Source: Deltaproteobacteria bacterium (lineage in GTDB: Bacteria > Myxococcota_A > UBA796 > SXON01). Taken from it: a DNA stretch of 64,000 nt. The notes beneath the pieces were generated by a model that made no database searches, was not told the origin of the DNA, and was given only the letters and a program-made list of their open reading frames with translations. Shown one piece after another: positions 33,275 through 42,130 of the stretch (the first letter of the stretch is position 1; each line of letters begins with the position of its first letter). Where the stretch lies: contig CANFCK010000018.1 of assembly GCA_947445035.1 (NCBI GenBank), positions 1-64,000 on the forward strand. Reading direction: 5' to 3'. The position numbers were made by a program, and so were the translations under genes.

Positions 33275-34033
33275 TCAGCGTTTTTCTTTCGCGAGAGGAG
33301 AGATTCCTCCCCAAGTCGACGGGTCGATGGCCTCGCCGTCACGACGGACCTCGAAGTGAAGGTGCGCGCCGGTGCTCCGGCCGGTGCTCCCAACCGTCGC
33401 AATCGCCTGACCGGAACCCACACGTTCTCCGGCCTTCACCGTAAGCTCGCGGCAGTGGGCGTACCGGCTTTCGGTTCCGTCGTCGTGCTCGACGATGACC
33501 ACATTGCCGTAGCCGCCGCGTCGCCCCGAGTACCGCACCGTCCCGCCTGCGGCGGCCAGGACCGGTGTGCCTTCCGGCGCCGCGAGGTCCAGCCCATGGT
33601 GCATGCGTTCGCGCCCTGAGAATGGGTCCAGGCGCGCGCCAAATCCGCTGGTGACCCGGGTAGCCTCCCTCCCGGACGGCGCGTAGTGACGTTCGTGGTC
33701 CCCTCCTTGCGCGACAAGGGGCTCCGGACCACGCCAGGACTCCAGAATGCTCTCCTTCAACCCGAAGCCCCCGCCCTCCGACACCCGCTTGCCAATCTCC
33801 TGGTCAAAGAGATCCGCAAAGGTTGCCATGGCACCTTCCGACCACGGACCGCCCTTCACGGACTCCCGCATCTGCTTCGCCATGAAGGCCACCATCCAAG
33901 ACTCGAACTCCTGAGCCGCTTTTTCGTCCTTCCCCGTGGGAATCTTGTCCGGATCGGGCTGTAGTGTCGGCGCGAGTGCAGAGAGACTGTCCACAGCCGA
34001 GGGTCGGTCACGCCCGAAATTACTTGAGCACAC
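33275..34033 (-). CDS. FlgJ rod-binding domain fused to an M23 peptidase
   Basis: The protein is 252 residues from GTG 34033; GTG 33994 is an alternative start. Residues ~35-100 form a FlgJ-type rod-binding domain (EKAAQEFESWMVAFMAKQMR, then GGPWSEGAMATFADLFDQEI and GGGFGLKESIL). Residues ~125-250 are an M23/LytM peptidase with a full zinc set: HHGLD (H145, D149), YAH (H193) and HLHF (H224, H226). FlgJ of enteric bacteria pairs this rod domain with a glucosaminidase; here the wall-cutting partner is a peptide-bond endopeptidase. It would open peptidoglycan for rod assembly. It heads the flagellar cluster. Confidence 0.85.
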   Translation of the reverse strand: MCSSNFGRDRPSAVDSLSALAPTLQPDPDKIPTGKDEKAAQEFESWMVAFMAKQMRESVKGGPWSEGAMATFADLFDQEIGKRVSEGGGFGLKESILESWRGPEPLVAQGGDHERHYAPSGREATRVTSGFGARLDPFSGRERMHHGLDLAAPEGTPVLAAAGGTVRYSGRRGGYGNVVIVEHDDGTESRYAHCRELTVKAGERVGSGQAIATVGSTGRSTGAHLHFEVRRDGEAIDPSTWGGISPLAKEKR

Positions 34034-34042
34034 CAGACACGA

Positions 34043-35653
34043 TTAAAAACTGTCGGACCCGCTTGGGGCCGCGGCGCCGGCGTCGGCGCCGGTCATACCG
34101 ATGATGCGCGCACGGTAGGTGCCGAGCGCCTTGGCGCGGGCGACCACCGGAGACCGAAGCGCCTGTCGCAACGAATGAATCGCCGACTTCGCTGCGGTAC
34201 CGGCCGGCGCCATGTAGTCGCTGGTCATCACGTCGACGACCCGCCGGTCGATCAGCACCTTGAGCAGACCGTGGGGGAACTTGCCACTTCGGGCAAGGAA
34301 AAGGAGGGTGTTGGTGTAGCTGTCGTGACGCTCGAAGAACATCCGGTCGTAGATCTCGGCCTTCTCGTCGTTCACTAGACCGTCGCGACTGGCGAGGGTG
34401 TGCAGCGACGTACCTGGGTAGTAGATCACCGAGAATACCTGCAGTCGGTACGGCTTGGGGAGCTCACTGACCAGCCGGAGGGTGTCGAGCTTGTCCTCCA
34501 TCGTCTCGTACGCGAGATCATAAATGAGATCGTACTGAGGCGGTGCCGTTCGATCGGTGTACTTAGTAATGATCTCGGCGCTCTTGAGCACCTTGTCGTT
34601 GCCCATCGTCGAGCGCTTGAACATCTTCTGGATGCGCTTGCTGCCGTGTTCGACGCCCATCTGAATGCAGTGCAGGCCGGCATCGACCAGCGCGCTGTAC
34701 TTTTCGTCCGTGATCGTGCCCGGACTGCCGAGCAAGTAGAAGGGGTCGCCAATTTTTGCCTTGTACTGCGCCGCGAAGTCGAGGAGGTCGGGCAGCGGGC
34801 GGCCGAAGAAGCTGTCGTCAGAGAACCAGATGAAGTTGATGAACGGATACTCCCGCTTGATCGTCTCCAGCTCGCCGATCACGTGCGGCGTGCTGCGATA
34901 GCGCACGTAGCGCTGACGCTTGTAGAGATCCCGGTAGAAGCTGTTGCCGCAGTAGGTGCAGGCGTGTGGGCAACCGCGCCCGGTCATGGTCTGGTAGCCA
35001 GTGCGGCCGAACATCCGGCTGACGGTGCCGTTGTGCATATACCGGCGCAGAAGATCTTTTGTTACCGGTGCCAGCTGCCCCTCGAACAGAATGTGGTGAT
35101 CCTCCCTGGAGAAGTCGGGAGCGGGATACCGGTCCAACTCCTGTTCAAGGCTGCCGGGTTGGTTCCGCACCACGTCAGTCCCGTTGCGCCAGACCAGCGA
35201 CTTGATGTCATGCAACCTGGTGCTCTCGCCTGCGTCCAGGCGATTGCACAGGTCCAGCATCAGGTCCTCGGCGTCGCCGATCGCCACGTAATCGGCCCAC
35301 TTTGCGCACTCGTCGGGCCGCACCGAGGGGTGGAATCCGCCCCAGATCACCGGGATCCCCAGTCGCGACTTGATGGCGCTGGTGATCTGTTTCGCCGAGT
35401 CGAAGTAGTGGGTCATCAGCGTGACGCCGACCATGTCGCTGTCGCCGCAGAGGGCTACCATCTGGTCGATGACCTGCTGCGAATAGCGGGCCTCGCTCAT
35501 CCGGACATGCAGACTCTCGCCGTCACCTGCGAAGTCGGGCATACAGATGACCTGCGTTTGGTGGCCATTCGCCCGAAGGTGGGCGCTGATGCTACGGAGC
35601 CCGTAGTTGGTAATGTCAGGGTACGGGCTGATGAGCGAGACCTTCACGGGCAC
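34043..35653 (-). CDS. B12-binding radical SAM enzyme
   Basis: The protein is 536 residues from GTG 35653; GTG 35647 is also possible. An N-terminal B12-binding domain covers ~1-145 (ISPYPDITNYGLRSISAHLR; HPSVRPDECAKWADYVAIGD). The radical SAM core begins at GRGCPHACTYC (C228, C232, C235), which binds the 4Fe-4S cluster. Then come FSDDSFFGRPLPDLLDFAAQ, LGSPGTITDEKYSALVDAG and MGVEHGSKRIQKMFKRSTMG. Class-B methyltransferases and cyclizing enzymes share this form. The substrate cannot be inferred. It lies between the flagellar cluster and the Bat operon and has no clear partner gene. Confidence 0.88.
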   Translation of the reverse strand: MPVKVSLISPYPDITNYGLRSISAHLRANGHQTQVICMPDFAGDGESLHVRMSEARYSQQVIDQMVALCGDSDMVGVTLMTHYFDSAKQITSAIKSRLGIPVIWGGFHPSVRPDECAKWADYVAIGDAEDLMLDLCNRLDAGESTRLHDIKSLVWRNGTDVVRNQPGSLEQELDRYPAPDFSREDHHILFEGQLAPVTKDLLRRYMHNGTVSRMFGRTGYQTMTGRGCPHACTYCGNSFYRDLYKRQRYVRYRSTPHVIGELETIKREYPFINFIWFSDDSFFGRPLPDLLDFAAQYKAKIGDPFYLLGSPGTITDEKYSALVDAGLHCIQMGVEHGSKRIQKMFKRSTMGNDKVLKSAEIITKYTDRTAPPQYDLIYDLAYETMEDKLDTLRLVSELPKPYRLQVFSVIYYPGTSLHTLASRDGLVNDEKAEIYDRMFFERHDSYTNTLLFLARSGKFPHGLLKVLIDRRVVDVMTSDYMAPAGTAAKSAIHSLRQALRSPVVARAKALGTYRARIIGMTGADAGAAAPSGSDSF

Positions 35654-35740
35654 ACCTACACCCTTCCCCTATAGACGTCGCCCGCGGGCTCGTCTACCGC
35701 TGGCCCAGGCCGATCACCAAGCCGGTGAGGCAAACCACGG

Positions 35741-36271
35741 TCAATCCGCCCAACCCGGCTTCTCGATGATCTCGGCCACGAGGTCCGAGTCGAGGATGAC
35801 TTCGCGCCGAAAGCGCTCAGCGGCTTTGTACTCGGTGGTGCTGCCCGGGACGAAGACCAGCACCGACCCATCCTCGTGCTTTTCAAACTTGTAGATCAGC
35901 ATTTCGGAGCGGGGGGCGGGGCGGCCCACCACCTTCTTCTTGTCGTACGGGGGGCCCCACGACATCAAAACCATCTCCTTGTTCCACCCGGTCTGCACCG
36001 CGCCGTCCACGACCGCCTGCCGAATGTGCTCGGGGTAGTTGTAGAACATGTCGTAGAGGGTGGTGGGCGGGATCCGCTCGATCTTGATCGACTTGAGGTA
36101 CGCGTTGCGCTCTTCCTCGGTCTTGGTCTTGAGGTAGGCCTTCTGGGTGTCCTCATCCATGAACGGTTTCAGGGCATAGTAGGCCTTGAACTCGTCATCG
36201 CTGAGGAACTTGACGCGGGACTGCCAGGAGCAGGCAGAGACGAAGATCGCGAAAAAGAGTATCCACCGCAT
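35741..36271 (-). CDS. Lipoprotein, unknown function
   Basis: The protein is 176 residues from ATG 36271 (MRWILFFAIFVSAC), with lipidated C14. The mature part is mixed alpha-beta and charged: SDDEFKAYYALKPFMDEDTQ, then TKTEEERNAYLKSIKIERIP, then MVLMSWGPPYDKKKVVGRPA. It ends AEIIEKPGWAD. The WGPPYDKK segment followed by a strand-rich tail resembles the SmpA/BamE-like fold of small outer-membrane assembly lipoproteins, but this is weak. It follows the last Bat gene by 8 nt and may belong to that operon. Confidence 0.7.
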   Translation of the reverse strand: MRWILFFAIFVSACSWQSRVKFLSDDEFKAYYALKPFMDEDTQKAYLKTKTEEERNAYLKSIKIERIPPTTLYDMFYNYPEHIRQAVVDGAVQTGWNKEMVLMSWGPPYDKKKVVGRPAPRSEMLIYKFEKHEDGSVLVFVPGSTTEYKAAERFRREVILDSDLVAEIIEKPGWAD

Positions 36272-36279
36272 GCAGGCTC

Positions 36280-37023
36280 TCAGGAACCTCCCGCAGCTAA
36301 CACGGCCTGCGGCATCGCCGCCGCGGGCGCTACCCACCCGACACTGCCGGCAGGCAGCCAGCCCCGCCGGCCATCCGCAAGAGCGACGAGCACCTGGTCA
36401 GCCGCCACCTCCACGACCTGAATCTCTGCGCCACCGTGCAAAACGAAGAGATCGACGCCACCGCCCAGATCGCTGTGCGCGGTGACCTCATCGACCAGGA
36501 TCACGGCCGACGGCGGCATCGCCGCCTCCATCACACCGCCCAGTCCGAGCCCACACCCCAGGAGCGCGGCGACTCCACCGACCCCCGCCATCGGCAACTC
36601 TGGCCAGCGCCGGCGCAAACCAAGCGCCATCAAGCCCAAGCCCAGCAGCGCCCCGCCCGCCAGCTGCCCTTCTCCCGGCGTCAGGGCGGCTTGCCACGGC
36701 GCCCACGCGGGGCAGGGGTCGGGGGCACCAGACGCATCGCGCACTTGCCTGCGCGCAAAGTCGAGGTTTGCAGAGGCATCCGGATCGCGAGGCGCCAAAA
36801 CCAGGGCGCGCCGCCATGCCAGGAGCGCCAACGGAAGCTCCTTCTGCCGAAACAGCACATTCCCGAGGTTGTAGTACACGTCAGCATCGATCGCCCCCGC
36901 TTCGAGGGCGTGGCGGTAGCCAGCCTCCGCGCCGGCCAGATGTCCCGCGGCAAGTGCCCTGTTGCCTGCGGCGAACTCGGCCTCTCCCACCGCCAGGGCA
37001 GCCGCGACGAGTACGAGCATCAT
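36280..37023 (-). CDS. BatE-like TPR membrane protein
   Basis: The protein is 247 residues from ATG 37023, overlapping the TGA of the batD-like gene (ATGA). A signal peptide or first helix (MMLVLVAAALAVGEAE) precedes TPR-like repeats (AEFAAGNRALAAGHLAGAEA, DADVYYNLGNVLFRQKELPL). Next come two membrane helices (about 120-170) and a C-terminal SH3-like domain (GAEIQVVEVAADQVLVALAD then GRRGWLPAGSVGWV). The last Bat gene in other bacteria encodes a TPR protein of this kind. It is likely part of the MoxR-Bat membrane complex. Confidence 0.8.
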   Translation of the reverse strand: MMLVLVAAALAVGEAEFAAGNRALAAGHLAGAEAGYRHALEAGAIDADVYYNLGNVLFRQKELPLALLAWRRALVLAPRDPDASANLDFARRQVRDASGAPDPCPAWAPWQAALTPGEGQLAGGALLGLGLMALGLRRRWPELPMAGVGGVAALLGCGLGLGGVMEAAMPPSAVILVDEVTAHSDLGGGVDLFVLHGGAEIQVVEVAADQVLVALADGRRGWLPAGSVGWVAPAAAMPQAVLAAGGS

Positions 37024-38609
37024 TGGGCGCCGATCCACGCGCGCACGCGACTCTCTGGAAGGTCGACGCCGCCGCGATAGCGGGCGAGATCGAGCTCCCG
37101 ATAGATTGCGATGGCCTCATCACCAAGCGTCGCGACATCCTCACGTTTTATCGCCGGAGGAGGACGTCCGAGGCGACGCCCCACCTCGTCGCGGAAGATG
37201 CGCTCGAGCCCCGCCAAGCGGCCTTCCGCATCGTCGGGAAGGTCGCCAAAGCCGTAGGATCGCGCCTTCACTCTCTTTCCGAAGGCTCCCCGCATCCGGG
37301 CCGCGCCCTCGACCCCGAGCAGCGCCGCACCGGGGACGGCGAGCAGCCAGCCCCACCATGCCGGCCATCCCCCAGACAACGATGCCTGTGTTCGAACCGG
37401 TAGAATATCGTCCCCCAGCGCCGCCACAGCGGTGCCGCCCGCGCCCGGGACCCCGTAGGTCTCGACCGCGGCGGCCTCGGCGGCACCTCCCACCTCGACC
37501 GAGCCCAACAGGACCTCGCGCTCCACGTACTCGCCAGTCCTGGGGTCAAACCACGACATCCGAACCGGCGGTAGGGCCAGCGTGCCAGGGCGCTCGGGGA
37601 CGACGGCCCGCCGGAAGCGAGCCGACGCCGAGAGCTTGCCATCGGAAAGCTTGGCGGACAACGCCGGAGTATCGTCGTACACGCGGTAGCCATCCGGGGG
37701 CCACGGCGGCAGGGTGGCCCCCGCCACCGCACCTTCACCGGACAGAAGCACGTCAACCGTCAGGGTGTCGCCGACCTCGATGCGCTTGGGCAGCGCGGTG
37801 ACGGTAAGCTGGAAGCTGCCTACCAATCCGGAAAATCCATCAGGTTTGTCCTTGGGAAGCTCCTTGACAACAAGCCGAAGCACATTGCTGACCACCGTCT
37901 GGTTCTCCGTATCCGTGAACCCTGGTAGATCGCGGAAGAACGGATCGCGGCTGCCGCCTCGGCGCCGCTGGACGGCCACCTGCGCCAGGAGCGTCCCCGC
38001 ATCCACGGTCGTGACCCCCGCCGTCTTGACGCGGAACGGGTACCACAGCTCCGCAACCGAGACGGCGCCTGTCCCAGCGCCGAGCCGGTACTCCGCGGTG
38101 AGGGGCTCGACGCCAGGCTCGGCCATCAAAAGGCCGCTGTCGGGTGGCCCCCAGCGCGCGTTGACCAGGGACTGCTTGGTCTTGAACTTCAGGTGGTACA
38201 CCAAAACCTGGCCCACCCAGGCGACCCCGTCGCCCAGCTCGGCCACCAGCCCGTCCACTCCGGAAGGATCGGCGGCGGCTACATGGAGCATGACTGAATC
38301 GGCCCGGAGCTTTCCTGCCGGGGTGTCGACTGTCAGCGGACCGATCTGGTAGTCTCCGGGCGTCGGAGCGGTCACGTCATACCGGAAGGTCAACGTCTCG
38401 GTGATGTCGAAGTTGATCATCTGACGCGCGCGCGCCTGTGTCACGAAACGGACGGTGGCGCCCTGAGGTGCAGGGATCGACGGCGGTCGCGACAGGAACG
38501 CATCGGACAACTGAAGGGTGAGTCCAACACTCTGACCGGCGACGACCTCCGTCGCATCGAGCTGCATGACGAGCCCACCGGCAAGGGCGAGGTTGACGAG
38601 GGCGAACAT
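37020..38609 (-). CDS. BatD-like protein
   Basis: The protein is 529 residues from ATG 38609, sharing one base with the TGA of the upstream gene (TGATG). A signal peptide (MFALVNLALAGGLVMQLDA) is followed by long repetitive beta-domains (VAGQSVGLTLQLSDAFLSRP; DTLTVDVLLSGEGAVAGATL). One membrane helix near residue 420 (WAWWGWLLAVPGAALL-like) precedes a cytoplasmic tail. BatD proteins carry oxygen-tolerance-type domains in Bacteroides and sit with VWA proteins BatA and BatB. The function is thought to be periplasmic assembly or stress tolerance. The start of batE lies inside its stop. Confidence 0.85.
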   Translation of the reverse strand: MFALVNLALAGGLVMQLDATEVVAGQSVGLTLQLSDAFLSRPPSIPAPQGATVRFVTQARARQMINFDITETLTFRYDVTAPTPGDYQIGPLTVDTPAGKLRADSVMLHVAAADPSGVDGLVAELGDGVAWVGQVLVYHLKFKTKQSLVNARWGPPDSGLLMAEPGVEPLTAEYRLGAGTGAVSVAELWYPFRVKTAGVTTVDAGTLLAQVAVQRRRGGSRDPFFRDLPGFTDTENQTVVSNVLRLVVKELPKDKPDGFSGLVGSFQLTVTALPKRIEVGDTLTVDVLLSGEGAVAGATLPPWPPDGYRVYDDTPALSAKLSDGKLSASARFRRAVVPERPGTLALPPVRMSWFDPRTGEYVEREVLLGSVEVGGAAEAAAVETYGVPGAGGTAVAALGDDILPVRTQASLSGGWPAWWGWLLAVPGAALLGVEGAARMRGAFGKRVKARSYGFGDLPDDAEGRLAGLERIFRDEVGRRLGRPPPAIKREDVATLGDEAIAIYRELDLARYRGGVDLPESRVRAWIGAQ

Positions 38610-40405
38610 TACCAGTCCTTCTCCGTCTCGCGCCCGGCAACCCGTACCCGGGGCCGTCCGTCGACCACGGAATCTACAAGCCGCGCCGCGGCCTCGGCCG
38701 ACAGCTCCCCCGTTGAGGACGCGGGAGTGTCCACGGCCGCCTCCGTCCCCTCCCCGGTGTCGGGCTCGCCGGTCTGCCCCGGTCCAGCTTGGCCCCCCGG
38801 GGGCTTGTCGCCGGGTTTCGCCTCCAACTTGCCCCCGTCCCCGCTGTCGGCGCCGCCGGGCTCGCCCTCTTGGCCGTCACCGCCCTCTCCCGGCTCGCCC
38901 TCTTCTCCGGGCTCGCCCGGCTCGCCCTTTTCTCCGGAGCCAACCCCGCCTTCGCCGGGCTCACCTTCGGGCGGAGGCTGCTGCTCGCGCAGCGCGACCT
39001 CTTTCTCCACCGCCTCGAAATTCTTGGTGGCGCTCTCGAGCTCCGGATCGGCGGTGCGGACGTTGTCATAGAGGTTCAGCGCTCGCTCCAACCGGCCGTC
39101 AGCGTACGCACTGTTACCGGCGTTGTAGCGATGGGTGCTGGCGTGCACGGGGTCGGTCTCCGCCAACGAGAGGTACAGCTGCTCGGCCTCGCGGTACCGC
39201 CCTTTCCGATAGAGCGACTCGGCAAGCGCCTGGCCGACCTCGACGTCCCGACCGTCGTTCACCCGAGCCTGCCCGAGCTTCTCGGCCGCGGTACTCCAGT
39301 CCTTGGCCCGCCAGGCCGTGAGTCCGTCCTCGCGGGGACCGGCAATGGCGTGGCTCGGACTGGCCATGAGACCGAAGAGCAGGACGGCGACCGCGGCTGC
39401 CGACCGGCGAGCCAGCGGCCCGATTCCGAAAAACGATACCAGGGTCAGCGCCAGAAATCCCGCCGCCAGTGGCCATTGGTAACCTTCGTTCGGGATCTTT
39501 TCGCGGTGAAGCTCGCGCTCCTTCGCCTCAAGCTTCGCCCGGATCTCCCCTTCATACAGCGCCACGACGTCGTCGCTCCCCACCACCGCCTCCACGTACG
39601 CTCCGCCCGTCGCCGCCGCCAGCCCCCGCAGCCCTTCGGCCTCCAGGCGACTCAACACGATAGCGCCGGACCGGTCCTTTTTGAAGCCACCCTCCGGCAG
39701 TGGGATCGGCGCGCCGCCGCTGTCTCCGACACCCAGCCCGTACACGCGCACACCCGCTTTAGCGGCCCGAGCCGAGGCCGCCGCCAGGGCCTCGGGCGGG
39801 TCGTGGAACTCACCATCGCTCACGATCAGGACCGCCTTCCCAGCCCCGCCGCCGCGAGTGAGCATCTGGGTAGCGGTATCGAGCCCTTCCGCCATCGCGG
39901 TCCCCTGGGCGCCGATGGTGGTCGTCGTCGAGTCCGCAAGGCCCCAAACAAAAGTGCCGTAGTCGGTCGTCAACGGCGTACGCAGATACGCGCCGTTGGC
40001 CACGAGAACCAGCCCCACTCGATCTCCGCGCAGCAGGCCGACGAAATCAGTGACCTCGCGCCGCGCGCGCTCGATCCGCGAGGGTGAGACGTCCGCCGCG
40101 TCCATCGACCGCGACACGTCGAGCACCACGACAATGTCGACGCCTTTGCCCCGCCGCTGGACCCACTGGTGGCCAAGCTGCGGACGAGCCGCCGCCAAGC
40201 TGCACATCAACACGGCGACGGTGGCCGCAACCGCCTGAATGCCGCGGGCGCGGCCGAGCCCCGCCGGCACAAGCGAGACAAACGCTTCGGCGGAGAACAC
40301 GCGCGATATTGTGTCGCGACGACGCTGCCGCGCCCAGAAGACGACGAGCCCGGCCGCCGGCGTGAGCACCAAAAGCCAGAGGAGACCCGGCGAACCGAAG
40401 ATCAC
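38609..40405 (-). CDS. BatB-BatC fusion: VWA domain plus TPR and collagen-like tail
   Basis: The protein is 598 residues from ATG 40405. N-terminal membrane helices flank a VWA domain with an intact MIDAS (DIVVVLDVSRSMDAADV). A helix near residues 315-345 follows. Then come TPR-like repeats (ALAESLYRKGRYREAEQLYL; AGNSAYADGRLERALNLYDN) and a low-complexity acidic region of GEPGE repeats (about 485-560). Other bacteria encode the VWA (BatB) and TPR (BatC) parts as separate genes. Here they form one protein. The stop shares one base with the batD start (TGATG), and its own ATG overlaps the batA TGA. Confidence 0.85.
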   Translation of the reverse strand: MIFGSPGLLWLLVLTPAAGLVVFWARQRRRDTISRVFSAEAFVSLVPAGLGRARGIQAVAATVAVLMCSLAAARPQLGHQWVQRRGKGVDIVVVLDVSRSMDAADVSPSRIERARREVTDFVGLLRGDRVGLVLVANGAYLRTPLTTDYGTFVWGLADSTTTTIGAQGTAMAEGLDTATQMLTRGGGAGKAVLIVSDGEFHDPPEALAAASARAAKAGVRVYGLGVGDSGGAPIPLPEGGFKKDRSGAIVLSRLEAEGLRGLAAATGGAYVEAVVGSDDVVALYEGEIRAKLEAKERELHREKIPNEGYQWPLAAGFLALTLVSFFGIGPLARRSAAAVAVLLFGLMASPSHAIAGPREDGLTAWRAKDWSTAAEKLGQARVNDGRDVEVGQALAESLYRKGRYREAEQLYLSLAETDPVHASTHRYNAGNSAYADGRLERALNLYDNVRTADPELESATKNFEAVEKEVALREQQPPPEGEPGEGGVGSGEKGEPGEPGEEGEPGEGGDGQEGEPGGADSGDGGKLEAKPGDKPPGGQAGPGQTGEPDTGEGTEAAVDTPASSTGELSAEAAARLVDSVVDGRPRVRVAGRETEKDW

Positions 40406-41373
40406 GGGACCCTCCTCAGGAGCGTCGAGGCGAGGACGATGTCGAGCAGCAAGAGGACGAGCGCCGGCCCAAGCGCACGGAGGAACAACTCGTCACGGTG
40501 GACATACTCCTTCACTTTCGCGGTCGACGGCTCCAACTCGTCGATGCGAGCGTACACCTCGGCGAGGGCGCGGGTGTCGGTCGCCCGGAAGTATTGGCCA
40601 CCGGTGACCGACGCAATCCGGCCGAGCGTGCGCTCGTCCACCTCCGCTCCCCCGGCACTGAACATCCCGAGCAGACCGGCCCGAGCGCCGCTGGCGCCGA
40701 CGCCGATGGTGTAAACCCGAATGCCCAACGCGGCGGCCGCTTCCGCGGCCTGCACCGGATCGATCTGGCCCGAGTTGGACTTGCCGTCGGTCACCAGGAT
40801 GATGACCTTGCTCGGCGCCGTGAGTTCCTTGAGCCGCTTGGCCGACACCGCGATCGCGTCCCCAACCGCGGTGGCCGACTTTCCGGCCAGTCCGACCTCG
40901 AGCTGCCCGATGAAGTCGTTGAGGCCGACGTGATCGAGGGTAAGGGGCACCTGGGTGAAGGCTTCCTCACCGAAGACCACCAGGGCGATCCGGTCGTCGG
41001 GGCGTTGGTCCACGAACTCCGCCATGACGCGTTGACCAGCCTGCAGCCGCGTGAGCCGCGTGGCGCCCAGGCCCATGTCGTCCGCCTTCATCGAGCCCGA
41101 CGTGTCCATCGCCAAGACGATGTCGACGCCTTCGCTCTCGCGTTCACTTTCGCGCGTCACCCGCTGGGGGCGTGCGAGGGCCAAAACCACCAGCAACAGC
41201 ACCGCCGCCTGCAAAAGGGCGGGGAGCCAAGCGAGGCTCGACCGCAACGATCGCCCCCCGCGCATCGCCGCAAACGACGAGAATCTCAGGGCCCACGGGC
41301 GAAAAAGGCCCACGATCGGCAGCGCCGCGAGCGGGAGGGCCCAAAACCACAGCGGCGAGGCCCACTCAAGCAC
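40402..41373 (-). CDS. BatA-like von Willebrand factor A protein
   Basis: The protein is 323 residues from GTG 41373. It starts VLEWASPLWFWALPLAALPI, a membrane helix typical of BatA (DUF/aerotolerance N-terminal type). A second helix (LPALLQAAVLLLVVLALARP) precedes the VWA domain. Its MIDAS is DIVLAMDTSGSMKADDM with D, S and S ligands plus the later T and D positions (LVTDGKSNSG). The C-terminus is a membrane helix (ALGPALVLLLLDIVLASTLL). The start overlaps the upstream gene's stop by 8 nt. A longer start lacks support. Confidence 0.88.
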   Translation of the reverse strand: MLEWASPLWFWALPLAALPIVGLFRPWALRFSSFAAMRGGRSLRSSLAWLPALLQAAVLLLVVLALARPQRVTRESERESEGVDIVLAMDTSGSMKADDMGLGATRLTRLQAGQRVMAEFVDQRPDDRIALVVFGEEAFTQVPLTLDHVGLNDFIGQLEVGLAGKSATAVGDAIAVSAKRLKELTAPSKVIILVTDGKSNSGQIDPVQAAEAAAALGIRVYTIGVGASGARAGLLGMFSAGGAEVDERTLGRIASVTGGQYFRATDTRALAEVYARIDELEPSTAKVKEYVHRDELFLRALGPALVLLLLDIVLASTLLRRVP

Positions 41374-42130
41374 GTCGCACCGGGCGGACAATCGCGTAGA
41401 AGTCGTGGTCAAGTCGGTCGAAGAGGTCGGCGTGCTCGGACCTTTCTGCGAATTTCACCAGGTCTGTGGCCGATAGGAGCCGTCGGCCCGCGTCGAGTTC
41501 GGTCGCCGTGACGTACCCCGCGAGCACATCGAGAATTTCCCGCCGCGTCCGTTGCGGCGCGGGAAAATGCAAGTCGGCCTCGAGCCAGGAGCGGAAGATG
41601 TCCGACATCTGGCCGGCCACCTGGTCCGGAGGCAGGTCGTTTCTGGCGCGGAGGGCCACCCAAGCCCGGTGCGCGACGAGGTGAGCAGCCAGCGGTGCCG
41701 GCGGAGGCGGTACCGGCTTGAACCGCTTCCACGCCCAAACCGCCCCGATCGCGAGGGCTCCGACCGCGACAACGGCCCCGAGGACCCAAGGCCACAGCGG
41801 CGGGGGCGGGGGCGGGAGCTGCCGCAGCTCGTCCATCGGGCCGCCGGTCGGACCGTCCACCCCAATGTCGACGAAGAGCCGGACCGCGTCACCGGCAGGT
41901 GGAGAGACGCTCACGATGTAGCTGCCATCGGCACCAGAGAGCCCCCACTGCCCTTCGGACACCCCGGACACGATGAGCCCGGTGTTGCCTTCGACCGTCG
42001 AGCCCGCCGTCGCATGCAACTCAATGGTGCCCCCCGACGCAGCCTTCCGCGCGTCCACGTAGACCGTGGCCGCCGGAGAATCAACGGGCGCCGGCGCCGG
42101 GCACCCCCAAAAAAGGAGGAATAACGCCAT
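41366..42130 (-). CDS. Lipoprotein with C-terminal Bat-associated (DUF4381-like) domain
   Basis: The protein is 254 residues from ATG 42130, sharing one base with the DUF58 stop (TGATG). The N-terminus MALFLLFWGC gives a lipobox after only nine residues. Residues 20-105 are a beta-sandwich (IELHATAGSTVEGNTGLIVS). A membrane helix (PWVLGAVVAVGALAIGAVWAWKRF-like, about 115-140) is followed by a cytoplasmic helical domain (LVAHRAWVALRARNDLPPDQ; DIFRSWLEADLHFPAPQRTR). The last part resembles DUF4381 proteins found in Bat and MoxR operons. A lipid anchor plus a transmembrane helix is odd and may mean the true signal is a cleaved helix. Confidence 0.75.
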   Translation of the reverse strand: MALFLLFWGCPAPAPVDSPAATVYVDARKAASGGTIELHATAGSTVEGNTGLIVSGVSEGQWGLSGADGSYIVSVSPPAGDAVRLFVDIGVDGPTGGPMDELRQLPPPPPPLWPWVLGAVVAVGALAIGAVWAWKRFKPVPPPPAPLAAHLVAHRAWVALRARNDLPPDQVAGQMSDIFRSWLEADLHFPAPQRTRREILDVLAGYVTATELDAGRRLLSATDLVKFAERSEHADLFDRLDHDFYAIVRPVRRA

